DNA from: Clostridium_AQ sp900552125
GTDB lineage: Bacteria > Bacillota_I > Bacilli_A > Erysipelotrichales > Erysipelotrichaceae
Strand: one strand, 5' to 3'
DNA length: 64,000 nt
Assembly (NCBI GenBank): GCA_037892765.1
Contig: JBBKBW010000001.1
Positions 41,872 to 50,599 of this stretch are shown one piece after another. A program made the translations under genes and the position numbers. The stretch's first letter is position 1. Each line of letters opens with the position of its first letter. A model generated the notes under the pieces. It searched no databases, was not told where the DNA came from, and saw only the letters and a list, made by a program, of their open reading frames with translations.

Positions 41872-43108
41872 GTGCAACCTCCTTTGTTAATATAAAAGTA
41901 AGCTTCTGTTCACAAGATTTCATAGCTCGTAAAATATCGTCCTTATTAACATTCATTACTTTTTCGATTATATCTTCCGTTGTCCAGTTTCTTTGTAATA
42001 ATTCATTTTGGTATTGTAAAGCAATTAAAGAATTCATAGAATCATTACTTGCTTTTAAAGAATTAACTATCATCTGCTTAGAAACTGTTATTAGACTGTC
42101 TTCAAAATCTCCTTCACATATACGCTGAAATTGCTTTTTAATCAGCTGTATCGCTTTTTCTATTGATTCAGGGTCAACTCCAGTCGTTACTCCTAAAGCC
42201 CCATCATAAGAGATTAAATTAGAGAAAATAGAGTAACATAAACTATTCTTCTCACGAACTTCCTGAAATAATAAAGAAGTTGAATATTGTCCGAATATTG
42301 CATTTGCTACTCGCAATGCATAATAATCATCATCAACAATTGATATATTAGTGAACCACACCATCATAATACTGCTCTGGTTTATATTACGATATTCTTT
42401 ACATACTTCTTCCTGTTTATCATTTGAGATTTTATAGTAGCTAGAAAATAGAGCATTTCTCTTTTGAAATGGCATATACTCTCTAACAAGCTTTTCCATC
42501 TTTTCATCATCGAAATCACCACATATCAATATATCGATTACATCATTTTCAATCATTGAAGTATATGCTTTCTTTATATCATCTAAAGTGACCTCCATTA
42601 GGTTCTCAATATTGCCTAATGCAGAAATACCTAAATAATCACCTTTTCCAGCAATCTTTAACCCTTTTGATACGGCATATTGTGCTGGATCATCTAACAT
42701 TCTATCAATTTTAGCTTTCAGTATCCCCCTAGATTCTTCCATAACATAGTCTTCTATTAAAGGATTAAACAATACTTCCTGTAAAAAAGCAAAAATAGAT
42801 TTTAAAAGCTGTTCATTTTTTTCAATATAACAAGGATTTATAATTTTACTGCGTATTTCTATGATTTGTGAACTTCCATATCCTGCAGTTTGAGCTTGTA
42901 AAGATGCACCATACATCTGATCTAGGATATCATTCATTTTTTTCTTAGAATCATATTTTTTACAGCGATCGCTCATCATTAACGCAAGCAATGATCTAGT
43001 TACAGCACTTTTTTCATCAAGCTGATTGCGGAATCGAATATGAATCCCAATATCTTTGAACTTCTTCGTTTTTATAAAATGCAAATTTACTCCTTCTATT
43101 ATCTTCAT
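41852..43108 (-). CDS. M16 family homologue lacking the zinc motif (YmfF-like)
   Basis: A 418-residue M16-fold protein. The region that should carry HxxEH instead reads AVTRSLLALMMSDRCKKYDS, so it is a non-catalytic partner. Later FGQYSTSLLFQEVREKNSL is typical of the R/Y-containing second lobe of M16 family proteins. GGAGGTAAAAACG precedes the ATG at 43108. It overlaps the downstream catalytic homologue by 20 nt, consistent with an obligate heterodimer. Confidence 0.9.
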   Translation of the reverse strand: MKIIEGVNLHFIKTKKFKDIGIHIRFRNQLDEKSAVTRSLLALMMSDRCKKYDSKKKMNDILDQMYGASLQAQTAGYGSSQIIEIRSKIINPCYIEKNEQLLKSIFAFLQEVLFNPLIEDYVMEESRGILKAKIDRMLDDPAQYAVSKGLKIAGKGDYLGISALGNIENLMEVTLDDIKKAYTSMIENDVIDILICGDFDDEKMEKLVREYMPFQKRNALFSSYYKISNDKQEEVCKEYRNINQSSIMMVWFTNISIVDDDYYALRVANAIFGQYSTSLLFQEVREKNSLCYSIFSNLISYDGALGVTTGVDPESIEKAIQLIKKQFQRICEGDFEDSLITVSKQMIVNSLKASNDSMNSLIALQYQNELLQRNWTTEDIIEKVMNVNKDDILRAMKSCEQKLTFILTKEVAHEVCGE

Positions 43109-43198
43109 CGTTTTTACCTCCAACAGTAGTATACACATTTCTCATATAATTACCATGAATTGTGCATCATAACATATATTTTATCATATTGTGCTATT

Positions 43199-43227
43199 TA
43201 AAAAAACTGGTCATAAGACCAGTTTTA
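43199..43227 (-). terminator. nup transporter operon terminator
   Basis: Perfect 10-bp stem AAAACTGGTC/GACCAGTTTT with a 4-nt loop and T run, overlapping the nupQ-like stop. Confidence 0.92.
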
Positions 43228-44178
43228 ACGTTTTCCTTTATCAAAAGGCTCTCCTTCTGCAGCAGGTGCAGCAGAGTTTTTAGAAACGAAAGCCAATACG
43301 ATCAATGTCGCAATATAAGGAATCATTTTATAGATATATGGCGGAATTCCAAGTCCTGCCAAGAATGGGATACCACTAGAAGTAGCTGCAACAGTTTTCA
43401 TGAATCCGAAGAACAATGCCGCAAAGAAAATCCTAAATGGTTTCCATTGACCGAAAATCAATACCGCTAATGCTAAGAATCCATAACCTGCAACATCTGC
43501 ATTAAAGATATTACTTGTAGGAACGATGAAAATCAAACCACCTACTCCTGCAAGAAATCCTGAAATCAAAGTTCCTGCATAACGCATTTTGTATACACTG
43601 ATTCCAGCAGAATCAGCAGCTTGAGGAAGTTCACCACAAGCACGTAAACGCAATCCAAATCTTGTTTTATAGATTACAACATAACTCAAAACTAACAATG
43701 CAATTCCTATATATGTTGTAATATAAGTGTTTTTAAACAATAAATCGCCTAAAATCGGAATAGATCCTAATACTGGTACAGATTCAATACGGAATACATT
43801 ATCAAACGCAATCTGCTGAGTTTGTTGAAATGATCTAGCAACAAAGATACAGAATGCTGGAGCAAATGTATTCAAAGCAGTACCACTAATAACCTGATTT
43901 GCTTTCATATGAATCGATGCAAATGCATGAAGTAATGAAAATAATACTCCAGCTGCTCCTGATATCAATAAAGCTACAATCAAAAGCAATTGTGGCGGCA
44001 TAGCATGATTAAAGATATGAATGAAACCAATTCCGCATAATGCTCCAATCAGCATAATTCCTTCCAAAGCGATATTTATGATACCACTACGTTCTGCGAA
44101 CAAGCCACCTAAAGCAACTACCAATAATGGAATGGCGAAAAACCATGTCTGCTGTACTAAGAAGAAAATTGTATCCAT
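43225..44178 (-). CDS. nupQ: Nucleoside ABC transporter permease (NupQ-like)
   Basis: A 317-residue integral membrane permease of the BPD_transp_2/RbsC type with about eight hydrophobic segments and the family segments ERSGIINIALEGIMLIGA and MRYAGTLISGFLAGVGG. It is the second permease after NupP and starts 3 nt beyond its stop; GGAAGGTGA precedes the ATG. With NupO and the BMP lipoprotein it forms a guanosine/nucleoside uptake system of the B. subtilis nupNOPQ type. Confidence 0.92.
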   Translation of the reverse strand: MDTIFFLVQQTWFFAIPLLVVALGGLFAERSGIINIALEGIMLIGALCGIGFIHIFNHAMPPQLLLIVALLISGAAGVLFSLLHAFASIHMKANQVISGTALNTFAPAFCIFVARSFQQTQQIAFDNVFRIESVPVLGSIPILGDLLFKNTYITTYIGIALLVLSYVVIYKTRFGLRLRACGELPQAADSAGISVYKMRYAGTLISGFLAGVGGLIFIVPTSNIFNADVAGYGFLALAVLIFGQWKPFRIFFAALFFGFMKTVAATSSGIPFLAGLGIPPYIYKMIPYIATLIVLAFVSKNSAAPAAEGEPFDKGKR

Positions 44179-44181
44179 AGA

Positions 44182-45261
44182 TTATTCACCTTCCTTTTTC
44201 TTTGTTTTACGATTCGACAACCAGACTTTTATCATTAAAGAAAGAGCCGAACAGTAAATAATGCATGAGATAATAATATCTACTATTTGTGGAATAAAGC
44301 CAAATTGCTGCATTGAATTTCCACCAACTGTCAAATAAGCTATAAATAGACCTGAGAATAAAACCCCTATTGGATTTGATAATCCTAATAAAGCAACTGG
44401 TATACCATTAAATCCTTCAGCAGGCAATACATCTACGACCTCGATAAATTTACCAGATCCACTCAAATACAGCAATCCTCCACCAATACCAGCTAAGGCA
44501 CCAGCAATTACCATAGAAAGAATAATATTACGTTTTTCATTTATTCCTGCATACTTACTTGCATCTTTATTAAATCCGCAGGCTTTCATTTCATAACCAA
44601 ATGTTGTTTTGTTTAATATAATATAAATCAGAATCACGAACAGGATAGCTATAATAAATCCTCCATTAGCCTGTGATCCTTCAAAAATCACATCTAATCC
44701 CATTTTAGGAACATTTGCAGCTTCCGCTACAGGAAGAGATTGATTTCGCAATGAATCAAAAATTGTTAATGTAACTGAATAATTAACAAAATAGATTCCA
44801 ATATAATTCATCATAATAGAAGAAATAACTTCATTTACATTTAAATATGCTTTCATTACTCCTGGAACTACAGCCCAAAGACCTCCAGCGATAAAGGCCC
44901 CTAATAAAGCGACAACCCAATGAATGCTTTCTGGAAGAAAAGTCCATTTAACACCAATATAAACTGCCGCAAAAGCTCCCACGATAAACTGACCAGGAGT
45001 ACCGATATTGAACAATCCTGTTTTAAACGCAAAACCTACAGAAAGACCTGTCATAATAATTGGTACGGCATAATATATTACACGACCAATTCCAGTCATT
45101 CCATCTTGTATTGGACCTAATACTAATGTATTAAAACCATTTAGGGCTTCACTAGAATTTGATATAAAAATTACAATAGCTCCAATCACTAACCCTATCA
45201 GGATCGCAATACAGGAAGAAGTAAAATTTTTAAATGCATCACTCTGTACCAGCTTTTTCAT
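44182..45261 (-). CDS. nupP: Nucleoside ABC transporter permease (NupP-like)
   Basis: A 359-residue permease of the same family with eight to ten hydrophobic segments. It carries the characteristic GLFNIGTPGQFIVGAFAAV and NEVISSIMMNYIGIYFVN stretches and AGALAGIGGGLLYLSGSG. GAGGAGC precedes the ATG, and the gene overlaps the end of the ATPase gene by 23 nt. Substrate by homology is nucleosides. Confidence 0.92.
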   Translation of the reverse strand: MKKLVQSDAFKNFTSSCIAILIGLVIGAIVIFISNSSEALNGFNTLVLGPIQDGMTGIGRVIYYAVPIIMTGLSVGFAFKTGLFNIGTPGQFIVGAFAAVYIGVKWTFLPESIHWVVALLGAFIAGGLWAVVPGVMKAYLNVNEVISSIMMNYIGIYFVNYSVTLTIFDSLRNQSLPVAEAANVPKMGLDVIFEGSQANGGFIIAILFVILIYIILNKTTFGYEMKACGFNKDASKYAGINEKRNIILSMVIAGALAGIGGGLLYLSGSGKFIEVVDVLPAEGFNGIPVALLGLSNPIGVLFSGLFIAYLTVGGNSMQQFGFIPQIVDIIISCIIYCSALSLMIKVWLSNRKTKKKEGE

Positions 45262-46780
45262 ATTCTGCTCCTCTCTTTGATCCTGCCATGTATAATCCTA
45301 GTTCCTGAACAGTAACCTCTTTTGGATTTAGTTCAGCAACAATTTCACCTTCGAAAATCACTAAAATACGATCTGCTAGATTCATAACTTCATCTAATTC
45401 CAGTGATACCAGTAAAATGGCTCTTCCTTCATCTCTTTGTTTCACTAATTGTGAATGAATATATTCAATTGCACCAACATCAAGTCCACGAGTAGGCTGA
45501 ACAGCAAGTAATACTTTTGGATCATTTTCAATCTCTCTAGCAATAATCGCCTTCTGCTGATTTCCTCCACTCATACTTCTAGCAATCGTACGGCTTCCCT
45601 GTCCGCTACGTACATCATATTTCTCAATCAATTCATCAGAATATTTATTTATTTCAGAAAAATTCAAAAAGCCTGATTTACTAAAACGTTTTTTAAAATA
45701 AGATTTTAATACCATGTTATAAGATAATGGATAATCCAAAACTAAGCCATGACGATGTCGATCTTCAGGAATGTGTCCTAAACCAGCAATGTTTCGTTTT
45801 CGAATGCTAGTTTTTGTAATATCCTCTCCATCTAAGTGTATGGAACCGCTTTTTACATCAGTTAAACCACTAAGAGCATAGATTAATTCAGATTGTCCAT
45901 TTCCATCAATACCAGCAATACATACGATTTCACCTTCATGTACTTGGAAACTTACATTACGAACAACATCTTTATGTCCTTTTTTCTCAACACTCAAGTC
46001 TTTAACATCAAGCATAACCTTTTTAGGCTGTGCAGGTTTTTTATCAATGCTGAAACTAACCTTACGACCAACCATCATTTCTGACATTTGTTCCTTTGTT
46101 GTGTTTTTTACATCGATTGTACCAATGTATTTCCCTTTTCTTAATACACTGCAACGATCTGCAACTGCTTTGATCTCATTTAATTTGTGTGTAATGAATA
46201 AGATTGATTTCCCCTCATCTCGAAGTTCTTTCATAATTTGCATCAATTCTTCAATTTCCTGAGGTGTTAATACTGCAGTAGGTTCATCAAAAATCAATAT
46301 TTCATTGTCTCGATAAAGCATCTTTAAGATTTCTACACGCTGTTGCATACCTACAGTAATCTCACTAGTTATGGCATCAACATCAACATTCAAGTGATAT
46401 TTTTCACTCAATGCTAATACTTTTTTACGTGCTTCAGTCATAGTTAAGAAACCATTCTTAACATCTTCTGCGCCTAGAATGATATTTTCCAATACCGTAA
46501 AATTATGTACCAGCTTAAAATGCTGATGCACCATTCCAATTCCAAGGCGGTTGGCGTCATTAGGATTTTCAATACTGACAACTTCACCATTCATCTTGAT
46601 ACATCCTTTTTCAGGTTTATACATACCGAAAAGAACACTCATAAGGGTTGACTTACCAGCACCATTTTCTCCCAGCAATGCATGGATTTCTCCTTTTTTA
46701 AGCTGAAGTGTAATGTCATCATTCGCAATTATTCCTGGGAACTCTTTCGTGATATTACACATTTCAATGATATATTCCAT
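45239..46780 (-). CDS. nupO: Nucleoside ABC transporter ATP-binding protein (NupO-like)
   Basis: A 513-residue ATPase with two ABC domains. Domain 1: LLGENGAGKSTLMS (Walker A), DEPTAVLTPQEI (Walker B). Domain 2: IAGIDGNGQSELIYALSGL, SGGNQQKAIIAREI (signature) and QPTRGLDVGA, the degenerate second site usual in sugar/nucleoside importers. GGAGTGA precedes the ATG at 46780. A terminator separates it from the binding protein gene, plausible stoichiometric control, with its own promoter. Confidence 0.94.
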   Translation of the reverse strand: MEYIIEMCNITKEFPGIIANDDITLQLKKGEIHALLGENGAGKSTLMSVLFGMYKPEKGCIKMNGEVVSIENPNDANRLGIGMVHQHFKLVHNFTVLENIILGAEDVKNGFLTMTEARKKVLALSEKYHLNVDVDAITSEITVGMQQRVEILKMLYRDNEILIFDEPTAVLTPQEIEELMQIMKELRDEGKSILFITHKLNEIKAVADRCSVLRKGKYIGTIDVKNTTKEQMSEMMVGRKVSFSIDKKPAQPKKVMLDVKDLSVEKKGHKDVVRNVSFQVHEGEIVCIAGIDGNGQSELIYALSGLTDVKSGSIHLDGEDITKTSIRKRNIAGLGHIPEDRHRHGLVLDYPLSYNMVLKSYFKKRFSKSGFLNFSEINKYSDELIEKYDVRSGQGSRTIARSMSGGNQQKAIIAREIENDPKVLLAVQPTRGLDVGAIEYIHSQLVKQRDEGRAILLVSLELDEVMNLADRILVIFEGEIVAELNPKEVTVQELGLYMAGSKRGAEYEKAGTE

Positions 46781-46888
46781 GTTTTCACTCCAATCATTTA
46801 CCCAAAACGGCATCGTGTTTAACAAACAGCATTCATTATAACATGATACAATTTATCACTCACTATCCTATTTCAGTTTTCTCTTTAT

Positions 46889-46918
46889 ATTATACCTTTT
46901 TTTCTACTCATTCGTAAA
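46889..46918 (-). promoter_or_regulatory. Promoter upstream of nupO
   Basis: TTTACG (46918-46913) and TATAAT (46894-46889) with an 18-nt spacer, just after the nupN terminator. A second TATAAT lies near 46840. Confidence 0.5.
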
Positions 46919-46929
46919 TAATTATATTT

Positions 46930-46972
46930 AAAAAAACCATAAAAGCCATCCGCTCGCTTGCAGACGGCTTTT
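46930..46972 (-). terminator. nupN terminator
   Basis: 13-bp stem AAAAGCCGTCTGC with GCGGATGGCTTTT (G-U pairs) and 7-nt loop, then ATGGTTTTTTT. It would limit read-through from the binding protein gene to the ATPase and permease genes. Confidence 0.8.
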
Positions 46973-46993
46973 ATTCACTTATTTACTGATTGA

Positions 46994-48094
46994 TTACTTA
47001 AGATATTCTAAGTTTACGTTAGATGCGCTAATCTGTGTAGGATCTTCAAAATCTTCATTTGTTTTGATTGTTACTTTTCCTTCTTTGATGTTCGCATACA
47101 TTTTATCATAATCATCCTGAGAGAATTTTTCGAATTTGCTATTTTCCATTGGTAAACCAACTGCATCATCTTTAATTCCTAGAACTAAGTCTTCACCGCC
47201 TGGGAATGTACCATCATCAATAGCTTTCAATTCTTTAGTTACAGAATTAGCTAACTGTTTGTATGCAGAAGTAATAACTGTTTCACTATCAGCAGATTGG
47301 TCAACGTCAACACCAATTACTAAACCATTGTTTGCTTCAGCTGCAGCCATAATAGAGTTACCGATTGCACCACCACAAGCAAAGATTACTTCTACACCAT
47401 CATTTTTATACCAAGATGCAGCTTCAGACTGAATTTCAGCAGAAGCATTGAAAGTATTAGTATATTTATATTTCAAATCAATTTTAATACCTAATTCCTT
47501 TGCAGCATCTTGTGCACCTTGAACGAATCCATATCCAAAGTTAACTACTGCTGGCACAGCAATACCACCCATGAATCCTAATTTAGTTTTACCATCTTTT
47601 ACAATTGCATATCCTGCCATATATCCAGCTTCATTTTCTGAATATTTGATACCAACTGTATTATCAGCAGTATTATATTTAGGATTTTCCTGATTTCCAT
47701 CATTAGGATATCCATCAATTAGAATGAATTTTACATCAGGATACTGTTCCTGTTTTTCATAGATAGATGGTTCAAATAAATAACCTGGAGTAACAACTAC
47801 TTTAGCACCGTAATTATTTACAGCCTGATCAATTGCTTCTTTATAAGCATTATCAGATTTTTCTGTAGGTTTGATGTACTTAACTTTTTTACCAGTTTCA
47901 TCACCATAAGCCTGTACACCTTCCCACGTACCTTGGTTAAAGGATTTGTCATCAATCGTACCAACATCGGTAATCATAACAACTTCTGCTTTAGCTTCTG
48001 AGCTTCCTTCTTTGCTATCTCCACCATTACTTCCACAGGCAGTTACTGTTAACGCCATTAGAAATGAAGTCGCAACACATAAAAATTTTTTCAT
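46994..48094 (-). CDS. nupN: BMP-family nucleoside-binding lipoprotein (NupN-like)
   Basis: A 366-residue extracellular solute-binding lipoprotein. The signal segment ends in LTVTACGSN, a clear lipobox with Cys20. The BMP/PnrA-like domain includes DVGTIDDKSFNQGTWEGV, VVTPGYLFEPSIYEK, FMGGIAVPAVVNFGYGFVQG and VIFACGGAIGNSIMAAA. It captures nucleosides for the NupOPQ importer. GGAGGAAAATTAAAAC precedes the ATG. Its promoter region holds unusual repeats. Confidence 0.95.
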   Translation of the reverse strand: MKKFLCVATSFLMALTVTACGSNGGDSKEGSSEAKAEVVMITDVGTIDDKSFNQGTWEGVQAYGDETGKKVKYIKPTEKSDNAYKEAIDQAVNNYGAKVVVTPGYLFEPSIYEKQEQYPDVKFILIDGYPNDGNQENPKYNTADNTVGIKYSENEAGYMAGYAIVKDGKTKLGFMGGIAVPAVVNFGYGFVQGAQDAAKELGIKIDLKYKYTNTFNASAEIQSEAASWYKNDGVEVIFACGGAIGNSIMAAAEANNGLVIGVDVDQSADSETVITSAYKQLANSVTKELKAIDDGTFPGGEDLVLGIKDDAVGLPMENSKFEKFSQDDYDKMYANIKEGKVTIKTNEDFEDPTQISASNVNLEYLK

Positions 48095-48140
48095 GTTTTA
48101 ATTTTCCTCCTTATGTATGAAGCACTTTCATTACATACTA

Positions 48141-48169
48141 ATTTTATCGTCTTTTTAATCATTTGTAAA
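48141..48169 (-). promoter_or_regulatory. nupN promoter
   Basis: TTTACA (48169-48164) and TAAAAT (48146-48141) with a 17-nt spacer. Confidence 0.75.
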
Positions 48170-48195
48170 CGAATTTTTAATATTTTTCGAAATGC

Positions 48196-48222
48196 TGTCA
48201 AATAAATGTCAAATAATGTCAA
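48196..48222 (-). repeat. Three phased TTGACA direct repeats upstream of nupN
   Basis: On the minus strand TTGACA occurs at 48222-48217, 48212-48207 and 48201-48196, at 10- and 11-nt steps, one helical turn each. They lie 27-53 nt upstream of the likely -35 of the nupN promoter. Confidence 0.85.
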
Positions 48223-48256
48223 AAAAAACAGCTGCCTGTTCGGCAAACAGACAGCT
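48222..48256 (-). terminator. ftsK terminator
   Basis: 11-bp stem AGCTGTCTGTT/AACAGGCAGCT (one G-U), loop TGCCG, then eight T residues; directly after the ftsK stop. Confidence 0.92.
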
Positions 48257-50575
48257 CTACATATTTTCTTCATCTTCCTGCGTTTCGCTTTTTGCATATA
48301 CTTCACGTGGTTTACTTCCTCTGGCCGGCCCTATGATACCATTATCCTCTAAAGTATCAATTAAACGAGCTGCTCGTGCATAACCAATACTGAATTTTCG
48401 CTGTATCAGTGAAGTACTAGCTCTTCGTGTAGAAATGATAAACTCTTTTACCTCATCATAAAGCGGATCAGAGATATTGCTGGAGGTTGCAGAAATACCA
48501 CCATCTAGCATTTCTAATCTTAGGAAAGCATCATCATATTTCGGTTTCCCCTGACGAGAAACAAATTCACAGATATCCGCCACTTCTTCATCACTGACAA
48601 ATACACCTTGTACACGTGTCGCGACCGTTTCTCCTACAGGAATATATAGCATATCTCCATATCCTAAAAGTTTTTCTGCCCCCATCTGATCCAGAATCGT
48701 TCTTGAATCTACAGCACTACTTACCGCAAAGGCAATACGAGAAGGAATATTAGCCTTGATAATTCCAGTAATGACATCAACACTAGGTCTTTGTGTAGCC
48801 ACAATTAAATGAATCCCTGCAGCACGTGCCAGCTGAGTGATACGCTGTATGCTAGCTTCTACCTCTTTTGCCGCAACAAGCATCAGATCTGCCAGCTCAT
48901 CAATAATAACAACGATCCATGGAAGCATAGAAAGTCCTTCTTCAGGATGACTTTGTACATATGCATTATAACCTGCAATATTTCGAACACCAGCCATAGA
49001 AAATAATTCATAGCGATTATCCATCATATTGACAACGACCTTCAATGCCCGATTTGCTTCTTCTCCATCTGTGATAACCGGCCCTAATAAATGCGGGATC
49101 TTCTTATATGGAGTAAATTCCACTTTTTTTGGATCGACCAGCAAAAGCTTAACTTCATCTGGCTTAGCTCTCATCAATAAAGATGTAATAATAGAATTTA
49201 CACAAACTGATTTTCCGCTTCCTGTTGCCCCCGCAATTAAAAGATGCGGCATTTTATTCAACTCACCGTATACACAATTCCCCATCAGATCTTTTCCTAA
49301 AGCAAATAACATTTTACTGTTTTTAAGCTTATCGGGAATATTTTTCATTAGTTCTTTCATTCCAACACTCGTCTTTTCAACGTTTGGAATCTCAATACCA
49401 ACCGCTGACTTGCCGGGAATTGGCGCTTCAATACGAATATCTTTTGCGGCCAATGCCATTTTGATATCATATTGAAGATTACTGATTTTATTAACGCGAA
49501 CTCCTAAGTCTGGTTTCACTTCAAACTTAGTAACTGCTGGTCCAATGTGAGTTGCCACCAAAGTAGCTTTCACACCAAACTGATCTAAAATCTCTATCAG
49601 TCTTCTTCCGGCTTCATTTGCAGCATTTACATTTGTCATTGACCTGCTTTTCTTGCCTGTATCATTTAATAAAGAAAGCTTAGGAAGCTGATAATATTTC
49701 CAATCTTCTTTAAAGCTTGACACAAATGTATCTTTTCCATTTATTTCCTGTTCAATAATTCTCTGATTTTCATTTTGAACGACTTGTTTTTCTTCATCAG
49801 CAGATACATTTATACTACGATGATCCGTTTGAATATCAAAATCATCATCAATATCTAAAAAAGATACTTGTCCAGGACGTACCCTTTCATCAATACTGAT
49901 CTTACCTAACATACTTTTCGAGTTTGATGTTTCTTCCATCGGTTCCACAGTTTCTTTTTTACGTTTATGCTTTTTTGGTTTAGCTTTCTTTTCCTGTTTC
50001 ATGTTAGAAACAGAAGAAGAGAAGGAAAGATATACTGCTTTTATTTTCTCAAAACCTGTCCCCGACAATAATAAAATACAAGCTAAAACTAATAAGGCAA
50101 TCACAACGATCCATGTTCCTTTATAATCAAACAAGAATGTACATAAAGAAACCAGGAAAGCACCAATTAAACCTCCCTTAGCCGCAACCTCTCCTTTAAA
50201 GATCAATGATGTATCTCTTAAATACAGAGAGAAGATATCCATACCTTTTAAGGTCTGATTCTTCGGAATACTAGCTGCGATGATCCATGCACATAATAGC
50301 ACCACAATCGCAACCAGATATTTTAGGGGTACATCTTTTATTGACTTCTTCAGCATGACCATTATACAAACTACAATGATAATACCATAGATGACACCAT
50401 ATAAATTCCCAAAGATATATTGAATAAAACCTGTCGTTAATTCTCCAATAAAGCCTATTTTTAAAGTTCCTATAATAGATAAAGTAATCAGGACCAGAGA
50501 ATAGATGTAGACAAGAACTTCATTTTCTGCAAGCTGTTTTTGTTTCTTTGATTTTCTTGTTTTTGACTTTGCCAT
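48257..50575 (-). CDS. ftsK: DNA translocase FtsK/SpoIIIE
   Basis: Septal DNA pump that clears chromosome from the closing septum and, in spore formers, moves DNA into the forespore. The 772-residue protein has four N-terminal membrane helices (about 25-175), a short linker, and the motor domain with IAGATGSGKSVCVNS (Walker A) and IVVIIDELADLM (Walker B). The C-terminal gamma winged helix (ASTSLIQRKFSIGYARAARL) reads orienting sequences. GGAGGATTAT precedes the ATG at 50575. Whether SpoIIIE or SftA role cannot be decided, but the membrane helices favour SpoIIIE. Confidence 0.96.
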   Translation of the reverse strand: MAKSKTRKSKKQKQLAENEVLVYIYSLVLITLSIIGTLKIGFIGELTTGFIQYIFGNLYGVIYGIIIVVCIMVMLKKSIKDVPLKYLVAIVVLLCAWIIAASIPKNQTLKGMDIFSLYLRDTSLIFKGEVAAKGGLIGAFLVSLCTFLFDYKGTWIVVIALLVLACILLLSGTGFEKIKAVYLSFSSSVSNMKQEKKAKPKKHKRKKETVEPMEETSNSKSMLGKISIDERVRPGQVSFLDIDDDFDIQTDHRSINVSADEEKQVVQNENQRIIEQEINGKDTFVSSFKEDWKYYQLPKLSLLNDTGKKSRSMTNVNAANEAGRRLIEILDQFGVKATLVATHIGPAVTKFEVKPDLGVRVNKISNLQYDIKMALAAKDIRIEAPIPGKSAVGIEIPNVEKTSVGMKELMKNIPDKLKNSKMLFALGKDLMGNCVYGELNKMPHLLIAGATGSGKSVCVNSIITSLLMRAKPDEVKLLLVDPKKVEFTPYKKIPHLLGPVITDGEEANRALKVVVNMMDNRYELFSMAGVRNIAGYNAYVQSHPEEGLSMLPWIVVIIDELADLMLVAAKEVEASIQRITQLARAAGIHLIVATQRPSVDVITGIIKANIPSRIAFAVSSAVDSRTILDQMGAEKLLGYGDMLYIPVGETVATRVQGVFVSDEEVADICEFVSRQGKPKYDDAFLRLEMLDGGISATSSNISDPLYDEVKEFIISTRRASTSLIQRKFSIGYARAARLIDTLEDNGIIGPARGSKPREVYAKSETQEDEENM

Positions 50576-50599
50576 ATAATCCTCCAATCCTGCTTATAA

